DNA from: Ideonella_A sakaiensis_A
GTDB lineage: Bacteria > Pseudomonadota > Gammaproteobacteria > Burkholderiales > Burkholderiaceae_C
Direction: 5' to 3'
Assembly (NCBI RefSeq): GCF_048320135.1
Contig: NZ_CP182947.1
Span: 806,001-870,000 of the forward strand
Length of the DNA: 64,000 nt
The position numbers and the translations under genes are program-made. A model generated the notes under the pieces. The model had not been told where the DNA came from, did not search any database, and saw only the letters and a program-made list of their open reading frames with translations. Every line of letters starts with the position of its first letter. Positions within the stretch are counted from its first letter, which is position 1. Shown in pieces: positions 1 through 8,348 of this stretch.

Positions 1-1184
1 AGCTTGTCGCGCTCGGCGTCGCTCAGCTCGCTGCGGTGCAATGCAAGACCTTCGCCGACGATCTGGCCGATCGTCATCCGCGGGCTCAGCGATGCAAACG
101 GATCCTGGAACACCACCTGCATGCGCCGCCTCATGCCGCGCAGGTGCTTTCGGTCGGCATTGTCGATGCGCACGCCGTCGATCGAGATCTCGCCTTGCGA
201 GATCGGCTGCAGCGCGAGCAGCGCCATCCCGAGCGTCGTTTTGCCGGAGCCCGATTCACCAACGATGCCGAGCGTCTCGCCGCGGCGCAGGCTCAGCGTC
301 GCGCCCTTCACCGCCTGGAACTGGCGCTTGCCGAACCAGCCCTCGCTGAAGCTGAAGCTGACGCCAACCCGTTCGCCGCGCACCAGCAGCTGCGCATCGG
401 CCGGCACCTCCTCTACTACCCGCTGCGGCCGGCTCGCCAGCAGGCGCTGGGTATACGAGTGCTTCGGCGATGCAAATACCTCGGCGGTCGGCCCGGTCTC
501 GACCAGCCGGCCGCGTTCCATCACGCCGACCCGGTGCGTGAAGCGGCGGACCAGGTTCAGGTCGTGGGTGATGAACAGCAGCGCCATGCCCATCTCGGCC
601 TGCAGTTCGTCGAGCAGCGCGAGGATCTGCGCCTGGATCGTCACATCGAGCGCGGTGGTCGGCTCGTCGCAGATCAGCAGCCGCGGCTTGCAGGCCAGCG
701 CCATCGCGATCATCGCGCGCTGCCGCTGGCCCCCCGACAACTGGTGCGGATAGACATCGATGCGCTTCTCCGGCTCCGGGATGCCGGTCCGCGCCAACAA
801 TTCGATTGCCCGCGCCCGCGCCTGGTTCGGCCGCAAGGCCTCGTGCACCTCGAGCACCTCGCCGATCTGGTTGCCGACCGTATACAACGGGTTCAGCGCC
901 GTCATCGGCTCCTGGAAAATCATCGAGATGCTGGCGCCGCGGATGCCACGCATCTCGCGTTCGCTTTTCTTCATCAGGTCTTCGCCGTCGAAGCGGATCG
1001 CCCCGCTCGACTGCGCCGCGTCGACCAGCCGCAGCACCGACAGTGCGGTGATCGACTTGCCCGAACCCGATTCGCCGACCAGCGCGAACTTCTCGCCGGC
1101 AGCAATCGAGAACGACACTTCGTTGACGACGGTGCTGGCGCCGAAGCGCACGCTCAGGTGGTCGATTTCAAGCAGGGGTTTCAT
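1..1184 (-). CDS. yejF: Oligopeptide ABC importer, duplicated ATPase subunit (YejF-like), 3' end outside window
   Basis: Reading the minus strand from ATG at 1184 gives an open frame of 394 codons that runs off the window start. It holds two ABC ATPase domains in tandem. The first has Walker A GESGSGKS (about 1060-1080), signature LSGGQRQR (about 718-745) and Walker B LLICDEP (about 660-682). The second has Walker A GESGSGKT (about 240-270) and a Q-loop VVFQDPFASLSP (about 85-120). A single polypeptide with two ATPase domains beside YejE/YejB-like permeases is the YejF arrangement. It would energise uptake of oligopeptides (in enterobacteria, microcin C-type peptides) from the cytoplasmic face. 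It starts 109 nt after the yejE stop, as last visible gene of a yejA-B-E-F operon. Only the second signature and Walker B region is missing. Confidence 0.93.
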   Translation of the reverse strand, partial: MKPLLEIDHLSVRFGASTVVNEVSFSIAAGEKFALVGESGSGKSITALSVLRLVDAAQSSGAIRFDGEDLMKKSEREMRGIRGASISMIFQEPMTALNPLYTVGNQIGEVLEVHEALRPNQARARAIELLARTGIPEPEKRIDVYPHQLSGGQRQRAMIAMALACKPRLLICDEPTTALDVTIQAQILALLDELQAEMGMALLFITHDLNLVRRFTHRVGVMERGRLVETGPTAEVFASPKHSYTQRLLASRPQRVVEEVPADAQLLVRGERVGVSFSFSEGWFGKRQFQAVKGATLSLRRGETLGIVGESGSGKTTLGMALLALQPISQGEISIDGVRIDNADRKHLRGMRRRMQVVFQDPFASLSPRMTIGQIVGEGLALHRSELSDAERDK

Positions 1185-1293
1185 CAGTCGATATTCCTTC
1201 GTCCGAGCGAGGCCGACGGTCGGCAGCGGAGGACATCAGCGCAGCGGTGCACCCCGCCGTCCTGACCGCACGCGGAACGAGATCGGCGGTCCA

Positions 1294-2364
1294 TCATGAC
1301 TTGCGGGTGTCAAAGGCATCACGCAATGCATCGCCAATGAAGGTCAGCAGCAGCATCGTGACGACCAGCAGCACGAAGGTCGGGAAGATGATCCACCAGG
1401 CATCGAGGTTGTCCTTGCCGAGCTTCAGCAGCTCACCGAGCGACGGGACCGTGCTCGGCACGCCGAGGCCGAGAAAATCGAGCGAGGTCAGCGCGAGGAT
1501 CGCTGCGCTCATCCGGAACGGCAGGAAGGTGATCACCGGCGTCATCGAGTTCGGCAGCACGTGGCGCCAGATGATCTGCAGGTTGGACAGGCCGAGTGCC
1601 CGCCCTGCCTTGACATATTCGAGGCCGCGGTTGCGCAGGAATTCGGCGCGCACGTAGTCGGACAGTCCCATCCAGCCCCACAGGCTCAGCAGCACCAGCA
1701 GCAGCAACAGCGACGGCTCGAAGATCGACGCAAAGATGATCAGCAGCAGCAGTTCCGGCACCGAGCCCCAGATCTCGATGAAGCGCTGCAGCAACAGGTC
1801 GACCTTGCCGCCGAAATAACCCTGCAGCGCACCGGCCGCGATGCCGATCATCGTGCCGGTCACCGTCAGCGCGAGCGCAAACCAGATGCTGACGCGAAAG
1901 CCGTAGAGCAACCGGGCCAGCATGTCGCGCCCTTTCGGATCGGTGCCAAGCCAGTTCGACGCGCTCGGTGGTGACGGCGGCAGCGACGGGTCGAAATAGT
2001 CGACCGAATTCGCCGAATGCGGATTCAGCGTGATGAAGGCCCAGTTGTCCGGCTTTGCGATCAGCTCGGTGATGAACGGGTCCTTCCAGTCGGTCGGCGT
2101 CGTGTAGTCGCCGCCGAGTTCCGTCTCGGCCGGGTTGCTGAACATCGGCGCATACCACTGGCCATTGATGTGTGCGACGATCGGCCGGTCGTTGCTGATC
2201 AGTTCTGCGCCGGTCGCGACAACCAGCATCACGATGAAGACCCACAGCGAGACGAAGCCGATGCGGTTGCGCTTGAAGCGCGCCCAGGCGCGCTGGTTCG
2301 GCGACATCGGAATCGTCGCCGGCGGCGCCGCAACGGCGACCGGCGGATCGAGAACTGCACTCAT
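1294..2364 (-). CDS. yejE: Oligopeptide ABC importer permease (YejE-like)
   Basis: 356 residues, the usual length for YejE. After a short Pro/Ala-rich cytoplasmic start comes the family-typical N-terminal pattern (WARFKRNRIGFVSLW), then a first membrane segment and a long periplasmic loop containing SNDRPIV. WLGTDPKGRDMLARLLYG precedes the core permease helices. The cytoplasmic EAA-type loop that contacts the ATPase is around YVKAGRALGLSNLQIIWRHV. It forms the transmembrane channel with YejB. The start is 22 nt after the yejB stop, consistent with one transcript. Confidence 0.94.
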   Translation of the reverse strand: MSAVLDPPVAVAAPPATIPMSPNQRAWARFKRNRIGFVSLWVFIVMLVVATGAELISNDRPIVAHINGQWYAPMFSNPAETELGGDYTTPTDWKDPFITELIAKPDNWAFITLNPHSANSVDYFDPSLPPSPPSASNWLGTDPKGRDMLARLLYGFRVSIWFALALTVTGTMIGIAAGALQGYFGGKVDLLLQRFIEIWGSVPELLLLIIFASIFEPSLLLLLVLLSLWGWMGLSDYVRAEFLRNRGLEYVKAGRALGLSNLQIIWRHVLPNSMTPVITFLPFRMSAAILALTSLDFLGLGVPSTVPSLGELLKLGKDNLDAWWIIFPTFVLLVVTMLLLTFIGDALRDAFDTRKS

Positions 2365-2386
2365 CGGAGATGGCCTTGTTGGGTCG

Positions 2387-3421
2387 TCATTTGGCGACGC
2401 TGCCGAACTGCACGCGCGGGTCGACGACCATGTACAACAGATCGGACACCAGCTTGACGACCAGCGCGATCAGCGTGAACAGGTACAACGAGCCGAGCAC
2501 GACCGGGTAGTCGCGGCGGATCACGCTTTCGAATGCCAGCAGGCCGAGGCCATCGAGCGAGAACAGCGTCTCGATCAGCACCGAGCCGGCAAAGAATGCG
2601 CCGATGAATGCGGCCGGAAAACCGGTCACCAGCGGGATCAGCGCATTGCGGAAGATGTGCTTGTAGAGCACGCGCTGCTGGCTCAGGCCCTTTGCACGGG
2701 CGACCAGCACATACTGCTTGCGGATCTCCTCGACGAAGGTGTTTTTCGTCAGCATCGTCACCACCGCGAAGCTGCCGATCACCAGGCAGATCAGCGGCAG
2801 CGTCAGGTGCCAGAAATAGTCGGCGATCTTCGCCGGCCACGACAGCTCGTCCCAGTTGTCGCTGGTCAGCCCGCGCAGCGGAAACCAGTCGAGGAAGGTG
2901 CCGCCGGCAAACAGCACGATCAGCAGCACGCCGAGCACGAAGCCCGGAATCGCATAACCGAGCAGCACGAAAAACGTCGTCACGACATCGAAGCGGCTGC
3001 CCTCGCGAACCGCCTTCGCGACGCCGAGCGGGATCGAGATCAGGTAGCTGATCAGAAAGGTCCACAGCCCGAGCGAGATCGAGACCGGCAGCTTCTCCTT
3101 GATCAGCTGCCAGACCTCCTTGTTCTGCAGAAAACTCTTGCCAAGGTCGAACTGCGCGAAGTTGACCAGCATCTCGAAATAGCGCACGTGGGCCGGCTTG
3201 TCGAAGCCGTACATCTTCATCAGCTGCTCGCGCTGCTGCTTGTCGAGGTCGCGCCCGGCCTTGTAGCCGCTGGTCTCGCCGCCGACGCCGGCACTGGCCT
3301 CGGCCATGATCTGCTCGATCGGCCCGCCCGGCACGAACTGCATCACGATGAAGGTGATCGTCAGCGCGCCGAGCAGCGTCGGGATCATCAGCGCAATGCG
3401 CTTCAGGATGTAGCTCAGCAT
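2387..3421 (-). CDS. yejB: Oligopeptide ABC importer permease (YejB-like)
   Basis: 344 residues. It has the DppB/YejB N-terminus (MLSYILKRIALMIPTLLGA), a periplasmic loop, five further hydrophobic segments and an EAA loop around YVLVARAKGLSQQRVLYKHI. The C-terminal segment DPRVQFG is characteristic of this permease class. It would form the inner-membrane pore together with YejE. It lies between yejA (103 nt upstream) and yejE (22 nt downstream) in the same orientation. Confidence 0.94.
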   Translation of the reverse strand: MLSYILKRIALMIPTLLGALTITFIVMQFVPGGPIEQIMAEASAGVGGETSGYKAGRDLDKQQREQLMKMYGFDKPAHVRYFEMLVNFAQFDLGKSFLQNKEVWQLIKEKLPVSISLGLWTFLISYLISIPLGVAKAVREGSRFDVVTTFFVLLGYAIPGFVLGVLLIVLFAGGTFLDWFPLRGLTSDNWDELSWPAKIADYFWHLTLPLICLVIGSFAVVTMLTKNTFVEEIRKQYVLVARAKGLSQQRVLYKHIFRNALIPLVTGFPAAFIGAFFAGSVLIETLFSLDGLGLLAFESVIRRDYPVVLGSLYLFTLIALVVKLVSDLLYMVVDPRVQFGSVAK

Positions 3422-3524
3422 GGCTTGATGATGGTCATTCGAAGGATTGAGCCGCGAGCAGCAGCTGCTGAGGTTCCAGTCCGGGACGGCTGAGCGGGTG
3501 CACCGAAGGCGCTCCGGGGGCGGG

Positions 3525-5402
3525 TCATTTCATCCACCATGCCCACAGCGGCCATGGCGCCCATTCGACAAAACCGGTGATCAGCGTATCGGCGCGGAAA
3601 TACGGCGGCATCACGTCCGGCTTGCCGAACTTGTTCCAGTGCGAAAAGTTTTCCTTCGCCGAATACAGGTCGGGCACCTGCCAGAAGCTCCACATCACGA
3701 TGCGGTCGAGCGCCCGCGCGGCATCGCGCAACTGGTCCATCGTCTCGGCACGCGCGATCGCGTCGATCACCGCATCGGCGGCACGGCTCTTCACACCGCG
3801 GTAGTTGCTGTTGCCTTCCTCATCGGCCGACTTGCTGCCGTACCAGGCCGCAAGTTCCTGCGCACTCGGCAACGTGAACGGGCCCTCGACGATCGTCACC
3901 ATGTCGAAGTCGTACTGATTCAGCCGGCGCCGGTACAGCGCGAAATCGACGACGCGGTCCTTCAGCAGCACGCCGATCTTCGCGAGGTTGCGGATCCAGT
4001 CGTCGAGCCCGCCGTCGCGCGGCGTCATGTATTCGATCTCGAGCTGCTGGCCGGCGGCATTGCGCAGCTTGCCGTCGGCGTCGGGTTTCCAGCCGGCCTC
4101 GATCAGCAGCGATCGCGCATGCAGCAGGTTGCGGCGCAGCCCGTTCGGATCGCCGTCGGTTCGTGGCGCCTCGAATGCCGGGCCGAACACCCGCGGCGGC
4201 AGTTCGGAGCGGAACGGCTCGAGCAGTTTCAGTTCGCCCGGGCTTGGCAGCCCGACCGCGCCGAATTCCGAGTTGTTGAACAGGTTGTTGACGCGGGTGA
4301 ACGACTTCGCCTTGTTGATCGTCTCGAAATCGTAGGTATAGCCGAGCGCCTCGCGGACCCGGATGTCCTTGAACTTATCGCGCCGCAGGTTCAGCTGGTA
4401 GCTCTGCATCTGCTGGCCGAAACCGGTCAGCAGCGAGGCCTTGACGATGCGCCCGTCGTCCCATTTCGGGCCCTTGTGCAGCCGCACCCAGGATCGTGCG
4501 CCGTATTCCTTGAACAGGTCGAACTCGCCGGCCTTGAAGGCTTCGCGCGCGACCGGCTGGTCCTGGTACATCCGGTAGACGACGCGGTCAAAATTGAAAT
4601 GTCCGCGGCGCGCCGGCAGGTCCTTCGCCCAGTAGTCCGGATCCAGCCTGAATTCGATCCGCCGCGGCATGTCGACCTTGTCGATCAGGTAGGGGCCGGC
4701 GGTGATCGGGTATTCGGTGACGACCTGGTCGAAGGATTTGCCGTCGCCCCACTTGCGGCTGAAGACCGGCATCGTCGCGGCGACGAAGACCTGGTCGCGC
4801 GCCTTGTTGCGAAATTCGAAGCGCACCGTCTGCCGGTCGACGACGATCACCCGGGCAATGCCGGCGACCAGCGTCTGGTACGACGGCGCGGCGTGCTTGC
4901 CGGCCAGCATCTCCCAGCTGTGGCGCACATCGTCGGCCAGCACCGGATCGCCGTTGTTGAATCGGGCCCGCGGGTTGATGCGGAAGCTGACCGACGAAAA
5001 ATCGTCGGCGACCAGCATCGCCTCGGCAATCAGGCCGTAGACCGTCATCGGCTCGTCCTGAGACAGGTGGCACAGGCCGTCGACCATCCAGATCAGCACG
5101 CCGGCCGGCGCATTGCCACGCGTCGTCCACGGGTTGTATTTGTCGAAGCTGCTGCGCCGGTCCGGGTTGCGCAGCCGCAGCGTGCCGCCTTTCGGCGCCG
5201 CCGGATTCACATAGTCGAAGTGGGTGAATTCCGGGCCGTATTTCGGCGGGCCGTAGGCGGCAAATGCATGCACCCAGCGGCCGGTGAAATCGACGCCGTC
5301 ATTGGCCGCGAATGCGACATCGAGCGCGCCGGCGAGCGGCGTGCCGGCGAGCAACGCCGCCAGCCGGCGCCGCGCGAGGTTGACCTCGTCAGCCGGCTTC
5401 AA
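3525..5402 (-). CDS. yejA: Periplasmic oligopeptide-binding protein (YejA-like)
   Basis: Family SBP_bac_5. The match to YejA is clear from HAFAAYGPPKYGPEFTHFDY and PAAPKGG onward, through DDVRHSWEMLAGK, INPRARFNNGDPV and the C-terminal aromatic tail. It should capture peptides in the periplasm and hand them to YejBE. The start is uncertain. The frame is open to an ATG at 5573, but residues before about 5402 look non-coding. The TTG at 5402 gives 625 residues (E. coli YejA is about 604) and a plausible export signal (RRRLAALLAG followed by Ala-rich sequence). The first gene of the operon. Confidence 0.88.
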   Translation of the reverse strand: MKPADEVNLARRRLAALLAGTPLAGALDVAFAANDGVDFTGRWVHAFAAYGPPKYGPEFTHFDYVNPAAPKGGTLRLRNPDRRSSFDKYNPWTTRGNAPAGVLIWMVDGLCHLSQDEPMTVYGLIAEAMLVADDFSSVSFRINPRARFNNGDPVLADDVRHSWEMLAGKHAAPSYQTLVAGIARVIVVDRQTVRFEFRNKARDQVFVAATMPVFSRKWGDGKSFDQVVTEYPITAGPYLIDKVDMPRRIEFRLDPDYWAKDLPARRGHFNFDRVVYRMYQDQPVAREAFKAGEFDLFKEYGARSWVRLHKGPKWDDGRIVKASLLTGFGQQMQSYQLNLRRDKFKDIRVREALGYTYDFETINKAKSFTRVNNLFNNSEFGAVGLPSPGELKLLEPFRSELPPRVFGPAFEAPRTDGDPNGLRRNLLHARSLLIEAGWKPDADGKLRNAAGQQLEIEYMTPRDGGLDDWIRNLAKIGVLLKDRVVDFALYRRRLNQYDFDMVTIVEGPFTLPSAQELAAWYGSKSADEEGNSNYRGVKSRAADAVIDAIARAETMDQLRDAARALDRIVMWSFWQVPDLYSAKENFSHWNKFGKPDVMPPYFRADTLITGFVEWAPWPLWAWWMK

Positions 5403-5713
5403 CGCGGCATCCCGGAGCCGGCGGCACGATCGGCGGCAATCGGCAACAACGCCGCCGCCGCGATCCGGCACGGCAGGACACGGCGGCAGCAAACGGGACA
5501 GGAAACAAGCATCAACAGCAACCTCGTCGAAAGATCCACCTGCGCGGCCGGAAAGCGTCGCAGGGGCGCCCAAACCGCAAGCAGCGATTGTGCCTGCGCC
5601 CGGGGCGTCCCTAGGCGGGGGAAAATGCTGACGTGATGCTCCCGTTGCCGGGAGCGCCGGTTGCAGTGGACGCTACATTCAGGTGATGCGTCCAACCACA
5701 CGTATTCGACGCC
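5403..5713. other. Divergent intergenic region between yejA and the hemerythrin gene
   Basis: About 310 nt if yejA starts at TTG 5402. It must carry promoters for the yej operon (leftward) and for the hemerythrin/patatin pair (rightward). I could not identify a convincing -35/-10 pair or operator. Another minus-strand frame encodes a hydrophobic stretch ending exactly at the TTG (stop at 5401-5399). This could be an alternative signal sequence if the yejA start is frameshifted, but it is not strong evidence. Confidence 0.4.
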
Positions 5714-6295
5714 ATGACGACTGATTTTCCCGGCCATGCGGCCGCACCCGCCGGTTTCGAGGTGCCGCTGGAAATGCTTGCCGCCTGCCATCTGCGGATC
5801 GAGCGCCAATACGACACGCTGCTGCGGCTGGCCCCCCATCTGCGCGAACACGGCAGCGACCAGCAGGCGCGCGACGCCGCTGCGGCGGTGCTGCGTTATT
5901 TCGACAGCGCGGCGGCACACCACCACGAGGACGAGGAAAACGACCTGTTCCCCGCTTTGCTCGAGGCGATGGCGGGCTCGGATGCGGTCTGCATCCGCGA
6001 GATGATCGGTGCACTGCTCGCCGAACACCGGGTGCTCGAAGGCCGCTGGCAGCGGCTGCGTCCGCAGCTGCTGCGCATCGCCGAAGGTGCTGCGGGCCTG
6101 CTCGACGATGCGGAAATCGCCGCCTTTGCCGATGGTTACCGCAGCCACATCGAACGCGAGGAGAACGAACTGCTGCCGATGGCCGGCCGGCTGCTCGATG
6201 CGGCCCAGCTCGAGCGAATCGGCCGCTCGATGCGGCTGCGGCGCGGCATCGACGATGCGGCGGTCCAGGGCGGCAATGCAGAGGTGGCGAAATGA
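5714..6295 (+). CDS. Hemerythrin-like (HHE) cation-binding protein
   Basis: 193 residues, soluble and predicted all-alpha. Metal-ligand candidates occur in the order expected for a hemerythrin HHE domain: HLRIERQYD (about residue 26), HHHEDEENDLFP (about 75), EHRVLEGRW (about 105) and HIEREENELLP (about 145). These would hold a di-iron centre used for oxygen or nitrosative sensing and iron handling. The stop overlaps the start of the patatin gene (ATGA, 6292-6295), so the two are probably translationally coupled. Substrate and role are not determinable from sequence. Confidence 0.85.
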   Translation: MTTDFPGHAAAPAGFEVPLEMLAACHLRIERQYDTLLRLAPHLREHGSDQQARDAAAAVLRYFDSAAAHHHEDEENDLFPALLEAMAGSDAVCIREMIGALLAEHRVLEGRWQRLRPQLLRIAEGAAGLLDDAEIAAFADGYRSHIEREENELLPMAGRLLDAAQLERIGRSMRLRRGIDDAAVQGGNAEVAK

Positions 6296-7518
6296 GTGCG
6301 GCCGACAAGCAGAAACAGCGCACCGTCTCGCTGGTGCTGGGCAGCGGCGGCGCGCGCGGCCTGGCCCACATCGGCGTGATCCGCTGGCTGGAGGAAAACG
6401 GCTACCAGATCCGCTCGATCGCCGGCTCGTCGATGGGCGCGCTGGTCGGCGGCATCTATGCCGCCGGCAAGCTCGAGGTCTATGCCGAGTGGGTCACTGC
6501 GCTCGAGCGCATGCATGTGCTGCGGCTGCTCGATCCGAGCATCACCGGCGGCGGGCTGTTCAAGGGCGAGCGGATCATCGCGGTGCTGCGCGAGCTGATC
6601 GGCGACCGCCAGATCGACGAGTTGTCGATGTCGTATACCGCGGTCGCCACCGACCTGCATTCGGGCAAGGAGATCTGGCTGCGCGAAGGCAGGCTGTTCG
6701 ATGCAATCCGGGCGTCGATCGCGACGCCGCTGGTTTTCACGCCGGTCACCCGCGACGGGCTGACGCTGCTCGATGGCGCCCTGGTGAATCCGCTGCCGAT
6801 TGCGCCGACGCTGAACGACCGCACCGACCTCACCGTCGCGGTGACGCTGAGCGGCCCGCGCAGCGCACGCGCGGCCGCGCCGCCGGAGCAGATCGTTGCG
6901 CCGCCCGCCACCGAACCGGCCACGCCCGAGGCCAACGGCAGTGCCAACTACTACCGCCAGCGGGTGCGCGCCTTTTTCGACAGCCTGCAGCTGACCCGGC
7001 AGCCGAGCCCGGCGTCGCACGGCATGTTCGACATCGCGTTTGCATCGATGGAGATGATGGAGGACACGATCGCCCGGCTGAAGCTCGCCGCCTATGCACC
7101 CGACGTCACCGTCGAGGTGCCGCGCGATGCCTGCGCCTTCCACGAGTTCTGGCGCGCGAAGGAACTGATCGCGCTCGGCCACGAACGCGCCGCCGAGGCA
7201 TTTTTCGAACAGGAGGAAGTGAGCGCGCCGGCGGCCGCAGCACTGCGCCGCCAGAGTCTCTTCGGGGCGCAATGCCGCCCGCTTGCGCGCGGCCGGAAGG
7301 CCCCTCTTGAAACGGTTCTGGGCGACCCTAGATTCGATTCACAGGGTGACGGCCCGCATGGTCGGAGCCCTTTCGAACTGAAGGAGGACAAGCCATGTAC
7401 CGTATGTTTCCAAGTGACCTGTTCGCCGAGATGGATCGCCTGCAGCGCGAGATGCAGCAGTCCTTCGACACCGTCTCGCCGAGCATCCGCGGCTTCGGCC
7501 GCAGCTTCCCGGCGCTGA
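6292..7518 (+). CDS. Patatin-like phospholipase / RssA-type acyl hydrolase with run-on C-terminus
   Basis: Catalytic core: oxyanion loop GSGGARGLAH (residues 17-26), nucleophile elbow GSSMG (Ser47), and Asp161 in DGALVNPLP, i.e. the Ser-Asp dyad of bacterial patatins. It should hydrolyse acyl esters of phospholipids in the cytoplasm or at the membrane. The recognisable protein ends near residue 320 (FHEFWRAKELIALGHERAAEAFF). The last 80-100 residues are low-complexity, read across the sigma-32-like promoter at 7306-7333, and overlap the first 124 nt of the next gene. That tail is probably a read-through after loss of an earlier stop or a small frameshift. Confidence 0.85.
   Translation: MSAADKQKQRTVSLVLGSGGARGLAHIGVIRWLEENGYQIRSIAGSSMGALVGGIYAAGKLEVYAEWVTALERMHVLRLLDPSITGGGLFKGERIIAVLRELIGDRQIDELSMSYTAVATDLHSGKEIWLREGRLFDAIRASIATPLVFTPVTRDGLTLLDGALVNPLPIAPTLNDRTDLTVAVTLSGPRSARAAAPPEQIVAPPATEPATPEANGSANYYRQRVRAFFDSLQLTRQPSPASHGMFDIAFASMEMMEDTIARLKLAAYAPDVTVEVPRDACAFHEFWRAKELIALGHERAAEAFFEQEEVSAPAAAALRRQSLFGAQCRPLARGRKAPLETVLGDPRFDSQGDGPHGRSPFELKEDKPCTVCFQVTCSPRWIACSARCSSPSTPSRRASAASAAASRR
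7306..7333 (+). promoter_or_regulatory. Sigma-32 (RpoH)-type heat-shock promoter for the hsp20 pair
   Basis: CTTGAA at 7306-7311, a 14-nt spacer, then CCCTAGAT at 7326-7333. This matches the RpoH pattern CTTGAA-N14-CCCCAT closely. It lies about 60 nt upstream of the first Hsp20 start codon, on the correct strand. A strong Shine-Dalgarno (AAGGAGG, 7381-7387) follows. Confidence 0.7.
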
Positions 7519-7829
7519 ACGTCGGCCATACGCCGACCTCGGTCGAGATCTATGCCTTTGCCCCCGGCGTCGACCCGTCGAAGGTCGAAGTCAACCTCGA
7601 TCGCGGCATCCTGACGATCGAAGGCGAACGCGCCGCGGTCAACGGCGAGAAGAACGGCAAATCGACGCTGCACATCCAGGAGCGCTTCAACGGGCGTTTC
7701 CGGCGCGTCATCAGCCTGCCCGACGACGTCGATCCCGACGGCGTCAGTGCGAACTACAAGGATGGCGTGCTGACCGTCAGCGTCAAGCGGCGCGAATCGG
7801 CCCAGCCGCGGCGCATCCAGGTGCAATGA
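7395..7829 (+). CDS. Small heat-shock protein, Hsp20/alpha-crystallin family (first copy)
   Basis: 144 residues. A short N-terminal arm (MYRMFPSDLFAEMDRLQREM) precedes an alpha-crystallin domain from about residue 45. The domain contains VEIYAFAPGVDPSKVEV, a GILTIEGER strand pair, ERFNGRFRRVISLPDDVD and the GVLTVSVKR segment before the tail. It is an ATP-independent holdase that binds unfolding proteins in the cytoplasm. It is preceded by a strong ribosome-binding site and a sigma-32-like promoter. Its stop overlaps an ATG at 7826, but the second copy more likely starts at 7847. Confidence 0.95.
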   Translation: MYRMFPSDLFAEMDRLQREMQQSFDTVSPSIRGFGRSFPALNVGHTPTSVEIYAFAPGVDPSKVEVNLDRGILTIEGERAAVNGEKNGKSTLHIQERFNGRFRRVISLPDDVDPDGVSANYKDGVLTVSVKRRESAQPRRIQVQ

Positions 7830-7846
7830 GACAAAGGAGAGAGACG

Positions 7847-8251
7847 ATGAGCAACGAAGTCACCAATCGCCAGGACGACAAGCAGATGGCGACGACCAAG
7901 GGCAAGTCGAACCGCGAGGAAGCGGCGCTGTTGCCGCAGGTCGACGTGATCGAGGATTCGACCGGCATCACGCTGTATGCCGACCTGCCCGGCGTGGCCA
8001 AGGACAAGCTCGACATCCGCGTCGAAGGCGAAACGCTGATGATCGACGCTGAGCTGTCGCTGCAATTGCCGGCCGAGATGGAGGCCAGCCATGCCGAAGT
8101 GCAGCGCAAGGCCTACCGCCGTGCCTTCACGCTGAGCCGTGAACTCGATCCGGAGAAAGTATCGGCCGAGTTCAGCCACGGCGTGCTGCGGCTGACGATA
8201 CCGAAAGCCGCTCACGCGCAGCCGCGCCGGATCAATATCCAGTCCGCCTGA
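7847..8251 (+). CDS. Small heat-shock protein, Hsp20/alpha-crystallin family (second copy)
   Basis: 134 residues, with an alpha-crystallin domain from about residue 30 (VIEDSTGITLYADLPGVAKD) to GVLRLTIPKA and a basic tail ending PRRINIQ. The start at 7847 is chosen over the in-frame ATG at 7826 because AAAGGAGAG sits 5-12 nt upstream of it. It is about as diverged from the first copy as different Hsp20 subfamilies are. Tandem pairs of this kind often form mixed oligomers (family knowledge). Co-transcribed with the first copy, 17 nt apart. Confidence 0.94.
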   Translation: MSNEVTNRQDDKQMATTKGKSNREEAALLPQVDVIEDSTGITLYADLPGVAKDKLDIRVEGETLMIDAELSLQLPAEMEASHAEVQRKAYRRAFTLSRELDPEKVSAEFSHGVLRLTIPKAAHAQPRRINIQSA

Positions 8252-8263
8252 TGTCCCACCCCC

Positions 8264-8294
8264 GGAGCGCCTGCGGCGCTCCCCCTCGAGGGGG
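8264..8294. repeat. Intergenic palindromic element between convergent hsp20 and SDR genes
   Basis: Perfect stem GGAGCGCC-tgc-GGCGCTCC (8264-8282), immediately followed by the 14-bp palindrome CCCCCTCGAGGGGG (8281-8294) and more GC-rich dyads to about 8335. It may act as a bidirectional terminator between two convergent genes, although there is no T tract. It resembles intergenic palindromic repeats of Burkholderiales (inference; genome copy number is unknown). Confidence 0.5.
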
Positions 8295-8348
8295 CGCCGC
8301 CAGCGGCCCGGCAAAGCCGGTTCCGCGGCGGCCGCTTGATCACTTCGC

